Origin: Kaistia geumhonensis | GTDB lineage: Bacteria; Pseudomonadota; Alphaproteobacteria; Rhizobiales; Kaistiaceae | DNA length: 64,000 nucleotides | Direction: 5' to 3' | Assembly: GCF_030815145.1 (NCBI RefSeq) | Contig: NZ_JAUSWJ010000001.1 | Coordinates: forward strand, 4,268,501-4,332,500 | Shown here: one piece after another, positions 1-8,542 of the stretch | Position numbering within the stretch: position 1 is the stretch's first letter | Layout: each line of letters starts with the position of its first letter | The notes under the pieces: model-generated | What the model saw: only the letters and a program-made list of their open reading frames with translations | The model's database searches: none | Told to the model about the DNA's origin: nothing | Translations under genes and position numbers: made by a program

Positions 1-526
1 GCGCGAAGACGCCGCGCCAGCCGACGATGTCGGAGAGGAAGCCCGAGATCGGCCGCGCCAGCAGGATGCCGACCATCAGCCCGCTCATGACGTTGCCGAC
101 CGTGCGGCCGCGATTCGCCTCGTCGGTCATCGAGGCCGCGAGCGGCACCAGCATCTGGATGACGCTCGACGAGAAGCCGATGAAGAGCGCCGCGCCGAGG
201 AAGGGCAGGGCGGTCGGCGCCAGCGCCGTCAGGACGAGCGCGACGGACGTCACCGCCACCGCGATGGTGATCAGCCTCTTGTTCTCGACGATGTCGCCGA
301 GCGGCACTAGAAGCACGAGCCCGCAGCCATAGCCGATCTGCGTCAGCGTCACGACGAGGCTCGCCACATGCGGCGACAGGCCGACATCGGGGCCGATCAG
401 CTTGATGAGCGGCTGAGCGTAATAGAGGTTGGCCGCGATCGCGCCGCAGGCGCAGGCGAGCAGGATCGTCAGCGCCGGCGTGATCTTCGGATGCGGCGCG
501 GGGATCGCGGAGGGGGTGGACGTCAT
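1..526 (-). CDS. MFS transporter (C-terminal part outside window)
   Basis: Partial gene: 175 codons from its ATG are visible and the frame runs off the left edge. The protein opens with a short hydrophilic stretch and then strings of hydrophobic segments. The first helix contains ANLYYAQPLI, typical of a drug/metabolite MFS subgroup, and a later stretch has the GDIVENKRL loop between helices 2 and 3. It is therefore an inner-membrane proton-coupled transporter of unknown substrate. It lies 172 bases downstream of the amidohydrolase gene on the same strand, separated by a palindromic repeat, so it may be the distal gene of that operon and move its substrate or product. Confidence 0.85.
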   Translation of the reverse strand, partial: MTSTPSAIPAPHPKITPALTILLACACGAIAANLYYAQPLIKLIGPDVGLSPHVASLVVTLTQIGYGCGLVLLVPLGDIVENKRLITIAVAVTSVALVLTALAPTALPFLGAALFIGFSSSVIQMLVPLAASMTDEANRGRTVGNVMSGLMVGILLARPISGFLSDIVGWRGVFA

Positions 527-628
527 GGGGGGTATGCCTTGGCGGACGGCCGCTGCGGCCGGCGGGGCCAAGACATGCCAGCTTTCGTCCGTGAAACCAA
601 GCGAGGCCGGGAGAGCCGTGACCCTGGT

Positions 629-663
629 CCCTCTCCCGCGAAGCGGGGGAGGGTTGGGGAGGG
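629..663. repeat. Intergenic palindromic repeat (GAGGGTTGGGG family)
   Basis: An 11-base arm (CCCTCTCCCGC, 629-639) is followed after GAA by GCGGGGGAGGG (643-653), one mismatch from a perfect stem, and then TTGGGGAGGG. It sits between the amidohydrolase and MFS genes. The same GGGAGGGTTGGG word occurs at about 49,664 inside the oxoprolinase gene, suggesting a dispersed repeat family. As RNA it could also act as a stability or termination hairpin, though there is no U-run on either strand. Confidence 0.6.
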
Positions 664-698
664 CTTGCGTTCGGATGTGGCCGGTGGACCTCGACCCG

Positions 699-1871
699 TC
701 AGCCGGCGATCACCTTGCCGCGCTTCAGCACCGTGCGGCCGCCCGGGACGCCCGCGACCGCCTCGGGCACGGAGCCGGCCGGGATGAGCACGAGGTCGGC
801 GCGGCAGCCGGGCGCGAGGCCGTAGCCTTCGAGGCCGAGCACCGAAGCGGGGAGGGCGGTCACCATCTGGAAGGCGTGCGCGACATCCTCGTCGGCGTTG
901 AAGTCCTGCCGGTAGCCCACGATCATCGCCCGGCGCAGCAGGTCGCCGTCGCCATAGGGCGACCAGGCGTCGCGGATATTGTCCGAGCCGGCGAAGACGG
1001 TCACGCCCTCGGCCTTCAGCCGCTTGACGGGCGGCATGGCGACCGGGCCGGGGCCGTTGGTCATGATCGCGACGCGGCTGTCGGCGAGCGCCTTCGCCGT
1101 TCGGGCGAACTCCGCCGGATCGATCATGCCGAGCGCGAAGGCGTGGCTGACGACGACGCGCCCCTCGAGCCCTGAAGCCTTCGTCCTGTCGGCGATCTGG
1201 CGCAGTTCGAAGGCGCCGAGCGGACCCGGATCATGCAGGTGGATGTCGACGCCGGCGCCATGCTTCTCGGCGAGGTCGAAGACCGTGTCGAGATGGCCGG
1301 TCACGTCGTCGTCGATGCCGGCCGGATCGAGCCCGCCGACGAGATCGGCGCCCTCGCGCATCGCCGCGTCGAGAAGGTCGGCCGTGCCGGGATCCTTGAA
1401 GATGCCGCTCTGCGGGAAGGCGACGATCTCGATGTCGACGAGATGGCGATAGCGCTCGCGAAGCGCGAGCAGCGCATGCAGGCCCTTGAGTCCGACCTCG
1501 GTGTCGATATCGACATGGCTGCGGATGGCGCCGGTGCCGAAGGCGGCCACCTGTTCGATCAGCCGCCCGCCGCGCTCCTCGACCGGCATGGTCAGCGTGC
1601 GGCGCAGATGCTTCTCGGCGGCGATCCGCTTCGCAACGGTGTCGCCGGGGATGTGGGGAATGAACGGCAGGCCGATCAGCGTCTTGTCGAGATGGATGTG
1701 CCCCTCGACGAAGGAGGGCGAGACGAGCTTGCCCGCCGCATCGATCCGGCGCGCCGCGGACGGCGCCGTTCCCGCCTCGGCGACGGTGGTGATGGTGGCG
1801 CCGGTGATGGCGATATCGACGCGTTGACCATCCGGCGTCGTGGCGCCGGCAATGACGAGATCGGCCTGCAT
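699..1871 (-). CDS. Amidohydrolase, cytosine-deaminase-like
   Basis: A 390-aa metal-dependent hydrolase. It shows the beta-strand-1 HxH motif at residues 58-60 (GHIHLDKT), HLHD at 211-214, SHAFALG with His243, and GSDN with Asp297. These match the order of metal ligands in CodA/AtzC-type cyclic deaminases. The HxDE motif of true cytosine deaminases, which carries the catalytic Glu, is replaced by HLHDPG, so cytosine is probably not the substrate; a cyclic amide or imine is more likely (inference). The start ATG is 11 bases after the stop of the questin-oxidase-like gene, on the same strand, so the two are co-transcribed. Cytoplasmic; no signal peptide seen. Confidence 0.85.
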   Translation of the reverse strand: MQADLVIAGATTPDGQRVDIAITGATITTVAEAGTAPSAARRIDAAGKLVSPSFVEGHIHLDKTLIGLPFIPHIPGDTVAKRIAAEKHLRRTLTMPVEERGGRLIEQVAAFGTGAIRSHVDIDTEVGLKGLHALLALRERYRHLVDIEIVAFPQSGIFKDPGTADLLDAAMREGADLVGGLDPAGIDDDVTGHLDTVFDLAEKHGAGVDIHLHDPGPLGAFELRQIADRTKASGLEGRVVVSHAFALGMIDPAEFARTAKALADSRVAIMTNGPGPVAMPPVKRLKAEGVTVFAGSDNIRDAWSPYGDGDLLRRAMIVGYRQDFNADEDVAHAFQMVTALPASVLGLEGYGLAPGCRADLVLIPAGSVPEAVAGVPGGRTVLKRGKVIAG

Positions 1872-1882
1872 GTTCTCTTCCG

Positions 1883-2926
1883 TCAGTCGATGAGGGCGAC
1901 GCGGCGCGCCGCGACCACGCGATAGAGCCGGTCGCCATAGACCTTCTCTTCCTCGCGCGCGGAGAAGACGAGCGAGATGTCGTGTTCGTCGTCGGACGCG
2001 ATCGCCGCCGCGGCGATCTCGTCCCAGGACGGCGCCGGAAGGTTCCGCCAGCCTTCGAGCTGTTCGGCGGAGGGCAGCGACGGGAAGCCGATCTTGGGCA
2101 CCAGCGAGGCGATGATCTGCCAGAAATGCCGCATCAGGCGCGGCCGGTCCTCGGCCTCCAGATGCGGCGAGACGAGGCGCACCCAATGCGTCCCGGTCAC
2201 GGCATGCAGCGCCGAGAAGTCCATCGTCGCGGCGAAGAGAGCGAGCGACGTGGCCGCGAGGCGGTTCATGCAGTCGCCGCGGATCTCCAGCATGTCGACG
2301 ATCGGCGCGAAGCCCGGCGCCTCGCCGGCGGCGCGGATGGTGTGCCAGAGGAGATCCGTCTCCGGCTCCAGGCGATGCATGTCCGGCACGGCGGAGGATG
2401 CCGCGAGCACGGCGCCGGGATCGTCGGTGACGGGGGCCGCGCCGGTCGGCAGCGGCATCTTCAGATAGGTCGCGCACCAATAGCCGATCGCCGTGCCGAC
2501 CTCGGCCGCGTCCATGCGCAGGCAGCCATAGGCGAGGCGCATCAGGCAGTGCAGCGCGCTGGCGCCGACGCCGGGGATGAGGGTCGGCACATAGGTCTTG
2601 ATCGCGCCGTCGATGCCGAGGCGGCGGACCTCGTCGGTCATCAGGTCGCGATAATCGGCCTCGCGGCTGCGGTCGCCGAGATGGGCGAGCCAGTCGGCCC
2701 GCGCGATCGGCGCGACGCGCGGCGGCATCGGCACGAGACCCTTCACGCGGCGATACATCGCCAGCCATTCGGCCATGCGCGGCTCGTCGGCGCCGAGCCG
2801 GTCCATGGCGACGAGGATCATCGGCACATGATTGGCGAGCAGATAGGGGAATTCGACGCTGTCGGCGCGGGCGTCGGCGAGCAGATCGTCGAGACCGCCG
2901 CGCGGAAGGGCGGATGCAAGGCTCAT
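1883..2926 (-). CDS. Questin-oxidase-like protein (DUF4243)
   Basis: A 347-aa protein. The N-terminal YLLANHVPMILVAMDRLGA stretch and the internal HxxxH-rich helices match the questin oxidase-like family, named after a fungal enzyme that opens an anthraquinone ring by a Baeyer-Villiger type oxygenation. Bacterial members are mostly uncharacterised. The start is well set: AGGAGG lies 5 bases before ATG and overlaps the stop of the upstream monooxygenase gene (9-base gap). Coupling to a flavin monooxygenase and an amidohydrolase suggests an oxidative ring-opening route, which is inference. Substrate unknown. Confidence 0.8.
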   Translation of the reverse strand: MSLASALPRGGLDDLLADARADSVEFPYLLANHVPMILVAMDRLGADEPRMAEWLAMYRRVKGLVPMPPRVAPIARADWLAHLGDRSREADYRDLMTDEVRRLGIDGAIKTYVPTLIPGVGASALHCLMRLAYGCLRMDAAEVGTAIGYWCATYLKMPLPTGAAPVTDDPGAVLAASSAVPDMHRLEPETDLLWHTIRAAGEAPGFAPIVDMLEIRGDCMNRLAATSLALFAATMDFSALHAVTGTHWVRLVSPHLEAEDRPRLMRHFWQIIASLVPKIGFPSLPSAEQLEGWRNLPAPSWDEIAAAAIASDDEHDISLVFSAREEEKVYGDRLYRVVAARRVALID

Positions 2927-2935
2927 TCTATCCTC

Positions 2936-4390
2936 CTAGACCTCGACAGGGGCCGGCCGGCCGGTGTCCTCGGCGTGGAAATGCTGTTCGTCATAGGCCA
3001 TCAGGTCGGCATAGTGCCGGTCGGCATCAGCAAGGAAGAGGCCGCGGGTCAGCGCCGCCACCATGCGCGGCACGCCGTATTTGAGGCCGGTGATGCCGTT
3101 GCAGATCGGGCCGAGGCTCGGCACCGCGCCGTTGTTGAAAATATGGATATTGCCGATCCACGGCGCCGTGCCGGGATGCTTCTCGGTGAACTCGAAATCG
3201 CGGCCGAGATAGGGGTAGAGGCCGAGCGCCGCGTCCTCCTCGCCGGCGGGCGGCGTGAAGCGGTCCTGCCAGAGCGCGATCTCGCCCGCGAAGGGCGCGA
3301 GTTCGGGGCGCTTGGCGAGGTCGATCTCGTAGCCCGTGCCGAGCAGGAGGTGATCGAAGGCGAAGACGCCGCGCGGCGTCTCGATCTCGACGCGGCCGTC
3401 GACCATCCGCGCCGATTGCGGCGGACAGCCGAGTTCGGCGCGGAAATTGGGGAAGGCATGCGCGGCGCGGTACATCTCCTGCGTCGGCGGCACCTTCAGT
3501 TCGAAGAAGCGGCGCATGAAACGCCAGCGCCGCGTCGCGTCGAGATCGGCGAAATGGCCGAGAAAGCCGGGGAAGTTCGACCAGGCCAGCACCTCGGTCT
3601 TCGGCAGCTCGCTCGCCCGCGCGAAGAGCGTCGCCGACCGCGCGCCGTTGCGAAGCGCCGCCACCGCCCAGTCGAAGGCCGAGGACGCGGCGCCGACGAT
3701 TCCGACATCGAGCCCGGCGAGGCGCTCCGCCGCGACCGCCTCGCCGCTATGCGTCCAGCTCTCGCGCGGCAGGCCGGCGACGAAGGGAGGCACGGCGAGG
3801 CCGCCGGCGCCTTCGATGCCGGTCGCCAGCACCAGCTTGCGCGCATAGAGACGGCTCGCTCCGGCGGGCGTCTCGATATCGAGCACCAGATAGTCCTCGA
3901 GCGGGCGGATCGCCGTCAGCGTCGTGCGGTTGCGCACGTCGAGCGCCGCCATCCGGCGGTACCAGACGAGATAGTCCATCCAGTCGGCGCGGTCGATCTT
4001 GCCGACCGCCTCCCAGGCCGCCTCGCCATGCGCCGCCTCGTACCAGGAGCGATAGGTGAGGCTCGGAACGCCGAGATCGGGGCCCGACAGGTGCTTGGGG
4101 GAGCGCAGCGTGTCCATGCGGGCACACGAGATCCACGGCCCCTCGCGGCCCTCGTCGCTGCGGTCGATCAGCACGACGTCGCCGACGCCCTGCCGCTTGA
4201 GCCCGAAGCCGATGGAAAGGCCGGACAGGCCGGCGCCGACGATCACCACATTGTGCAGCGGCGCGCCGTCCGGCCCCGAGCGGCGGGGCAGCCAGGCGCG
4301 CGGCGAGGCCTCGATGCGCTCGAGGTCCCGCGCGATCGCGTCTTCAAGGGTGGCGAGGCGTGAGGAAGCAGGTCGTGACGAAGCGCTCAT
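2936..4390 (-). CDS. FAD/NAD(P)-dependent monooxygenase (FMO/BVMO-like)
   Basis: A 484-aa flavoprotein and first gene of a four-gene minus-strand operon. It has an FAD-binding GxGxxG near residue 52 (IVGAGLSGLS), a second dinucleotide fold near residue 230 (VGIVGAASSAF), and the late LLLGTGYEIDL motif typical of class B flavin monooxygenases. The family hydroxylates or inserts oxygen into organic substrates using NAD(P)H and O2. The N-terminus extends about 45 residues before the Rossmann fold. It is divergent from the ABC importer operon across a 429-base regulatory region, which suggests the imported compound may be its substrate (inference). Confidence 0.8.
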   Translation of the reverse strand: MSASSRPASSRLATLEDAIARDLERIEASPRAWLPRRSGPDGAPLHNVVIVGAGLSGLSIGFGLKRQGVGDVVLIDRSDEGREGPWISCARMDTLRSPKHLSGPDLGVPSLTYRSWYEAAHGEAAWEAVGKIDRADWMDYLVWYRRMAALDVRNRTTLTAIRPLEDYLVLDIETPAGASRLYARKLVLATGIEGAGGLAVPPFVAGLPRESWTHSGEAVAAERLAGLDVGIVGAASSAFDWAVAALRNGARSATLFARASELPKTEVLAWSNFPGFLGHFADLDATRRWRFMRRFFELKVPPTQEMYRAAHAFPNFRAELGCPPQSARMVDGRVEIETPRGVFAFDHLLLGTGYEIDLAKRPELAPFAGEIALWQDRFTPPAGEEDAALGLYPYLGRDFEFTEKHPGTAPWIGNIHIFNNGAVPSLGPICNGITGLKYGVPRMVAALTRGLFLADADRHYADLMAYDEQHFHAEDTGRPAPVEV

Positions 4391-4819
4391 GCGTCGAACC
4401 GCCGGCGGCGGGCTCCCATAGGCGAGGATTGAAACGGATGGTTGCCGATCGGCGCCGCCGCGTAAAGGCGCAACCTGCCCGCCCTTTGGTCGCAGGCAGC
4501 ACTTGATGCGAAAATGTGCAGAGGCAATACTGCCGAGCGGCGGGGAGCGGCGCGACGAGCAGAAAGATGGGGGTCGTCACAGCCGATCCGACGCGATGCA
4601 ACCGATGCGCGACCGTGAATCGAACAAGGTCGATATTCTGGTTGCAACATGATTGTCGAGACCGATGAACGAGTGTTCTTGCTGCACTTGTTCGTAACGT
4701 GTTCGGCTAGAATGTGCATTTCTGTGAGAATCGGAGATAATTGACGTTTCTTGAGCGCGATTTTGTTTGATGTATACTCCGTTTCCGCTCCCTTGTCACA
4801 ACGGAAGAGAGTCACGGGA
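4391..4819. other. Divergent regulatory region, monooxygenase operon / ABC importer operon
   Basis: This 429-base gap is clearly more AT-rich than the surrounding genes and I see no credible gene in it. It separates two divergent operons and must hold both promoters. CGAACAAG (near 4619) and CTTGTTCG (near 4687) are inverted copies about 60 bases apart, a possible regulator-binding pair. No regulator gene is adjacent. Confidence 0.6.
4751..4778 (+). promoter_or_regulatory. Possible sigma-70 promoter of the ABC importer operon
   Basis: TTGAGC (4751-4756) and TATACT (4773-4778) are separated by 16 bases, about 40 bases before the binding-protein start codon. The surrounding DNA is AT-rich compared with the flanking genes. 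Match by eye only. Confidence 0.45.
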
Positions 4820-6100
4820 ATGATCAAGACATCTGCATTGAGGCTCGGTGTCGCCGCGCTCGCGCTGGCTTCGGCCGTGGCGACTGCGGGGGCGGCCGAC
4901 AAGCCGCTGGCCGGAACGACGCTGACGATCGCGTCCCAGAACGACCAGTTCGCGGCGGTGATCGCCAAGCTGGCACCGCAGTTCGAGGAGAAGACCGGCG
5001 CCACCGTGAAGGTCGACATCCTCGACTACGGTTCGCTGCTCACCAAGACCCAGGCCGATTTCGTCGGTCACACGAAGTCCTACGATCTCATCACCATGGA
5101 CATCGTCTGGGCCGGCCAGTATGCCGAGAACGGCTATACGGTCGACCTGACCGAGCTCATGAAGCGCGATGCGGCCGAGCTGCAGATCGACGACATCTAT
5201 CCTGCGACGATCCAGTATATCGGCCAGTACAACGGCAAGCAGGTGGCTTTCCCGTTTGCCGGCTACGCGGCGGTGATGGCCTATCGCAAGGATCTGCTCG
5301 ACGCCGCCGGCATCAAGGTGCCGGAGACCGCCGAGGACTTCGTCGAGGCGGCGATCAAGCTGACGGACCCGTCCAAGAAGATCTACGGCTTCGTCGCCAA
5401 CGGGCAGAAGGGCGCCGCGGTGGCGCAGGACTGGCTGCAATACAACGCCCAGCTCGGCGGTTCTGTGCTGGATGCGAGCGGCAAGCCGGCCCTCAACTCG
5501 GACGCCAACGTCGCCAGCCTCAAGATCTACAAGGAGCTGTTCGACAAGGCGGCCCCGCCCGGGGCGGTCGACTATGACTGGGGTGGCCGCGAGGAGAGCT
5601 TCCGGCAGGGCCTCGTCGCCCTGATGGAGACCTGGTCGGTCGGCGCGCCCGGCTACTACGACCCCTCGATGTCGAAGATCGTCGACACGGTCGGCATCAC
5701 CTACACGCCGGTCGGCAAGGGCCTGCCGCTGAAATACGGCCTCGGCGGCTGGGGCATGGCGATCAACGCCGATCTCGACAAGGAAAAGCAGGAAGCCGCC
5801 TGGAGCTTCATCAAGTGGCTGGTCAGCCCTGAAGTCCAGAAAGAGATGAACATGAACGGCGCCGGCAGCTATATCCGCAAGTCGACGCTGGCGGATCCCG
5901 AGCTCAACGCCAAGTATCCGTTCCTGCCGGTCATCGCGAAGTCCTTCGAGAACGCCGACGGCGACTATCGTCCGCGCATTCCGCAGTATCCGGAGATCCA
6001 GGATCTGCTCGGCACGGCCGTCAACGCCGTCCTCGTCGGCAATACCGATCCGAAGGCAGCTCTCGACGAGGCGCAGGCCCAGGCCGAGAAGCTGTTCTGA
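4820..6100 (+). CDS. ABC transporter substrate-binding protein, sugar-type (family 1)
   Basis: A 426-aa periplasmic solute-binding protein. A Sec signal peptide (MIKTSALRLGVAALALASAVATAGAA) ends at about residue 26, and the mature part has the extracellular binding protein family 1 pattern (IVWAGQYAENG, GGWGMAINADLDKEKQEAAWSFIKWLVSPEVQ). The ATG at 4820 was chosen because it gives the signal peptide and has GGAAGAG upstream. First gene of an importer operon with two permeases; the ATPase is not adjacent but lies at 12,966-14,132. Sequence type suggests sugars or polyols, but the neighbouring genes point to amide or ureide chemistry, so the ligand is open. Confidence 0.9.
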   Translation: MIKTSALRLGVAALALASAVATAGAADKPLAGTTLTIASQNDQFAAVIAKLAPQFEEKTGATVKVDILDYGSLLTKTQADFVGHTKSYDLITMDIVWAGQYAENGYTVDLTELMKRDAAELQIDDIYPATIQYIGQYNGKQVAFPFAGYAAVMAYRKDLLDAAGIKVPETAEDFVEAAIKLTDPSKKIYGFVANGQKGAAVAQDWLQYNAQLGGSVLDASGKPALNSDANVASLKIYKELFDKAAPPGAVDYDWGGREESFRQGLVALMETWSVGAPGYYDPSMSKIVDTVGITYTPVGKGLPLKYGLGGWGMAINADLDKEKQEAAWSFIKWLVSPEVQKEMNMNGAGSYIRKSTLADPELNAKYPFLPVIAKSFENADGDYRPRIPQYPEIQDLLGTAVNAVLVGNTDPKAALDEAQAQAEKLF

Positions 6101-6125
6101 GGATCGGCGATCCTCGCAAAAAGCT

Positions 6126-6187
6126 CCTTCCCGTCCGCGGGAAGGGGTCGGGCTGCGGCCTTTCCCCCGAGAGCCGCAGCCTCTTTT
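6126..6187 (+). terminator. Tandem hairpins between binding-protein and permease genes (attenuator-like)
   Basis: Hairpin 1 is CCTTCCCG-TCCG-CGGGAAGG (6126-6145). Hairpin 2 pairs GGCTGCGGC (6151-6159) with GCCGCAGCC (6173-6181) and is followed by TCTTTT. Such structures after the first gene of importer operons commonly protect the binding-protein mRNA and cause partial termination, giving excess binding protein over permease. Here the position and the short U-run fit that role. Confidence 0.6.
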
Positions 6188-6206
6188 CCCATGCCGGAGA
6201 GCGTCC

Positions 6207-7160
6207 GTGACGAGTGCAACCTCCACCGCCGTCCTGCCGCGCGCGTCAAAGCGCAGGAGCGGGATGCGTTTCGACGATCGCCGCAAGCTGTTCCTTCTCG
6301 CCCTCGCGCTGCCGGCCGTCGTCTATATCGCCGTCATCGCGCTTTGGCCGCTGGCACAGGGCATCGCCTACTCCTTCTTCGAGTACAATCTTCTGCGCCG
6401 CGGCGGGACGAAGACCTTCGTCGGGCTGCAGAACTATGTTGACCTCCTCACCGACAAGACCGGCCAGCGGGCGCTCATCAATACGTTCGTGTTCACGATC
6501 GGCGCGGTCGTCTTCCAGTTCGTGCTTGGTCTCGGCCTCGCGCTTCTGCTCTGGCGCGACAGCCGCTTCAACCGCATCTGCCTCGCCTTCCTGCTGATCC
6601 CGGTGACGATCACGCCGCTCGTGGTCGGCCTCATTTTCCGCGCGCTGCTCGCCGTCGACTACGGCTATTTCGGCTACTACCTCGCCGAATGGGGCATCAC
6701 CTCGCCGCGTGGCCTGCTCGCCGGCACCACGACGGCGCTGCCGACGCTGATCTTCGTCGATATCTGGGAGTGGACGCCGCTCGTTGCGCTGATCCTGCTC
6801 GCCGGCCTGAAGGCGCTGCCCTCCGACATTCTGGAGGCCGCGGCGGCCGACGGCGCCACTGCCTGGCAGCGCTTCCGCCTCGTGATCCTGCCGTTGCTGC
6901 TGCCAACCGTCTTCCTGGCGCTGGTGCTTCGGATGATGGACGCGTTCCGAGTCTTCGATTCGATCTTCGTGACCACCGGCGGCGGCCCGGCCGATGCCAC
7001 CAATTCGCTGATGGTCTATGGCGTGAAGCAGGGCCTGCAGTTCTTCAACATCGGCTATGCCTCGGCGATCGCCAATGTCTCGATCCTGTGCATCGCCCTG
7101 ATGGCGGCGGGCTTCACGCTCCTCATCCGCCGCGCAGACGTGAAGGCGAACGAGCGATGA
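6207..7160 (+). CDS. ABC transporter permease (MalF/UgpA type)
   Basis: A 317-aa inner-membrane protein with about six membrane helices. The cytoplasmic EAA loop is at about residues 208-230 (EAAAADGATAWQRFRLVILP), the contact point for the ATPase. The GTG start at 6207 follows GGAGAG by six bases. A later in-frame ATG would remove only the soluble N-terminal tail. Its stop overlaps the start of the second permease by four bases, showing tight coupling. With the partner permease it forms the channel for the solute bound by the preceding gene product. Confidence 0.9.
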   Translation: MTSATSTAVLPRASKRRSGMRFDDRRKLFLLALALPAVVYIAVIALWPLAQGIAYSFFEYNLLRRGGTKTFVGLQNYVDLLTDKTGQRALINTFVFTIGAVVFQFVLGLGLALLLWRDSRFNRICLAFLLIPVTITPLVVGLIFRALLAVDYGYFGYYLAEWGITSPRGLLAGTTTALPTLIFVDIWEWTPLVALILLAGLKALPSDILEAAAADGATAWQRFRLVILPLLLPTVFLALVLRMMDAFRVFDSIFVTTGGGPADATNSLMVYGVKQGLQFFNIGYASAIANVSILCIALMAAGFTLLIRRADVKANER

Positions 7161-8032
7161 GCAGCATGACCACCACCGCCGCCCTGCCGCGTGTCGCCCT
7201 GCCGGCCCGCCGCGTGACGGCCCTGCAGCGCCGGATCCGCATCGAGCGGACCGCGCTCGTCCTCATCCTGCTCGTCTACATGATCCCGGTGATGTGGCTG
7301 GTCGCGACCGCCTACAAGCCGCCGAAGGACATGTTCTCCTCGCCGCCGGCCTTCCTGTTCGAACCGACGCTGCTCAATTTCCGCCGCGTCTTCGAGGTGT
7401 TCGATGTCTGGCAGCTTCTGAAATCGAGCCTCGTCATTTCCATCGGTTCGGCGGTGCTGTCGCTGCTGCTCGGCGTTCCGGCGGGTTATGCGCTGGCGCG
7501 CTCGCGCTGGCGCTATGCGATCGGCGTCGCCTATCTGTTCCTCGCCGTGCGCACGGTGCCGATCATCGCGACGCTGCTGCCCTTCTATCTGATGATGCGC
7601 GATATCGGGCTGCTCGGAACCTGGTGGGCGGTCATCCTCATCAACACGACGCTCAACTGCGCCTTCGTGACGTGGATGATGTTCTCCTATTTCCGTTCGC
7701 TGCCCAAGGACATGGAGGAGGCGGCGCTCACCGATGGCTGCACGCTCTGGGGCGCGTTCTGGCGCGTCGCGCTGCCGACGGTCACCCCGGGCATCATCGC
7801 CTCGGCGCTGTTCTGCGTGATGTTCTCGTGGAATGACTTCCTGGTGGCGATGTTCCTCACCAATTCCGACTCGAAGCCGTTGTCGGTGGCGCTTCTCGCG
7901 GCCTTCGGCACCAAGGACATCACCTGGGGAACGCTCGGCGCGCTCGCCCATTTCTCCACAGTGCCGATCATGCTGATGGCGCTGTTTCTGAACCGCTATT
8001 TCGTGCAGGGGCTCACCAAGGGCGTGCACTGA
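7157..8032 (+). CDS. ABC transporter permease (MalG/UgpE type)
   Basis: A 291-aa inner-membrane permease with a variable N-terminal tail, about six helices and an EAA loop near residues 186-206 (EEAALTDGCTLWGAFWRVALP). MalG-type features include the C-terminal QGLTKGVH ending. The ATGA overlap with the upstream permease makes this the last gene of the binding-protein/permease operon. No ATPase follows; the operon ends at hairpins near 8,066-8,103. Confidence 0.9.
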   Translation: MSSMTTTAALPRVALPARRVTALQRRIRIERTALVLILLVYMIPVMWLVATAYKPPKDMFSSPPAFLFEPTLLNFRRVFEVFDVWQLLKSSLVISIGSAVLSLLLGVPAGYALARSRWRYAIGVAYLFLAVRTVPIIATLLPFYLMMRDIGLLGTWWAVILINTTLNCAFVTWMMFSYFRSLPKDMEEAALTDGCTLWGAFWRVALPTVTPGIIASALFCVMFSWNDFLVAMFLTNSDSKPLSVALLAAFGTKDITWGTLGALAHFSTVPIMLMALFLNRYFVQGLTKGVH

Positions 8033-8061
8033 GACGGGGCCGCGCAGCCCGCGCCCTGGCC

Positions 8062-8103
8062 CTCTCCCTCAACGCGAGGGTCGGGCCGGGGCCCCTTGGG
8101 GCC
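8062..8103. terminator. Hairpins between convergent transcripts
   Basis: CCCTC-AACGC-GAGGG (8066-8080) and GGCCCC-TT-GGGGCC (8090-8103) lie between the end of the importer operon and the end of the 36-codon gene on the other strand. There is no clear U-run, so termination is inferred from position only. Confidence 0.4.
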
Positions 8104-8118
8104 GCTCGGCCGTGCCGG

Positions 8119-8229
8119 CTACTGGAATTCCTTCCACGTCGTCCGGTTCTGGCGCTCGGTACGCGCCAGGACGAGCATGAACGCGCCGAATGCAACGACG
8201 ATGGCGATGATTGCGATGGTATGGCCCAT
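8119..8229 (-). CDS. Small membrane protein, 36 aa
   Basis: A short gene encoding one hydrophobic helix (IAIIAIVVAFGAFMLVLA, residues 5-22) followed by a charged tail ending WKEFQ. Support for a real gene: GGGGAG lies nine bases before ATG, and an FNR/FixK-type palindrome (8289-8302) is centred about 66 bases upstream of the start, which fits an activator site with a short leader. The function is unknown. By size and shape it could be a small subunit or regulator of a membrane complex made under low oxygen, but that is inference. Confidence 0.55.
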   Translation of the reverse strand: MGHTIAIIAIVVAFGAFMLVLARTERQNRTTWKEFQ

Positions 8230-8288
8230 TAGCGTGGTCTCCCCGATGTGACTCGTCGAGGAGGATCGCCGCGCGCCGCTTCCGTGCC

Positions 8289-8302
8289 TTGACCTCGATC
8301 AA
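8289..8302. promoter_or_regulatory. FNR/FixK-type anaerobox
   Basis: TTGAC-CTCG-ATCAA, one base from the perfect alphaproteobacterial consensus TTGAT-N4-ATCAA, with outer C/G extending the symmetry (CTTGACCTCGATCAAG). It lies in the 313-base gap between the small membrane-protein gene (starts 8229, leftward) and the EAL gene (starts 8543, rightward). Distance favours control of the leftward small gene. The rest of the gap (8303-8542) shows no gene I can support. Confidence 0.6.
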
Positions 8303-8542
8303 GCGGGCCGTCGGTTCCCCGGTCTAGCAGGGCTTGCGACACAGCGTTTCGTCATCCCCGTCGCATGAGCCGGAACGCGTCCCGTCCCGCTCTGCCAGCC
8401 AGAGGAAGCCCGGATTTTGCCGGCTCATCCGCCGCTATTGCCGCCGTCGGCGGGCTCGCCTAAGCTTGTTTCGTCGACCGTCGACAGAACGACGTGTCGG
8501 GCTGGAGGCGAGGGTCGCTTCCGAGCCTTGACTGCGGAAGAC

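Noticed and set aside
1982-4363. Very long open frames (up to about 790 codons) antisense to the monooxygenase, NagA, murE and other genes
   Set aside because: They are shadows caused by high GC content: their translations are Arg/Asp/Gly-rich, lack known domains, lie opposite well-recognised genes and have no ribosome sites.
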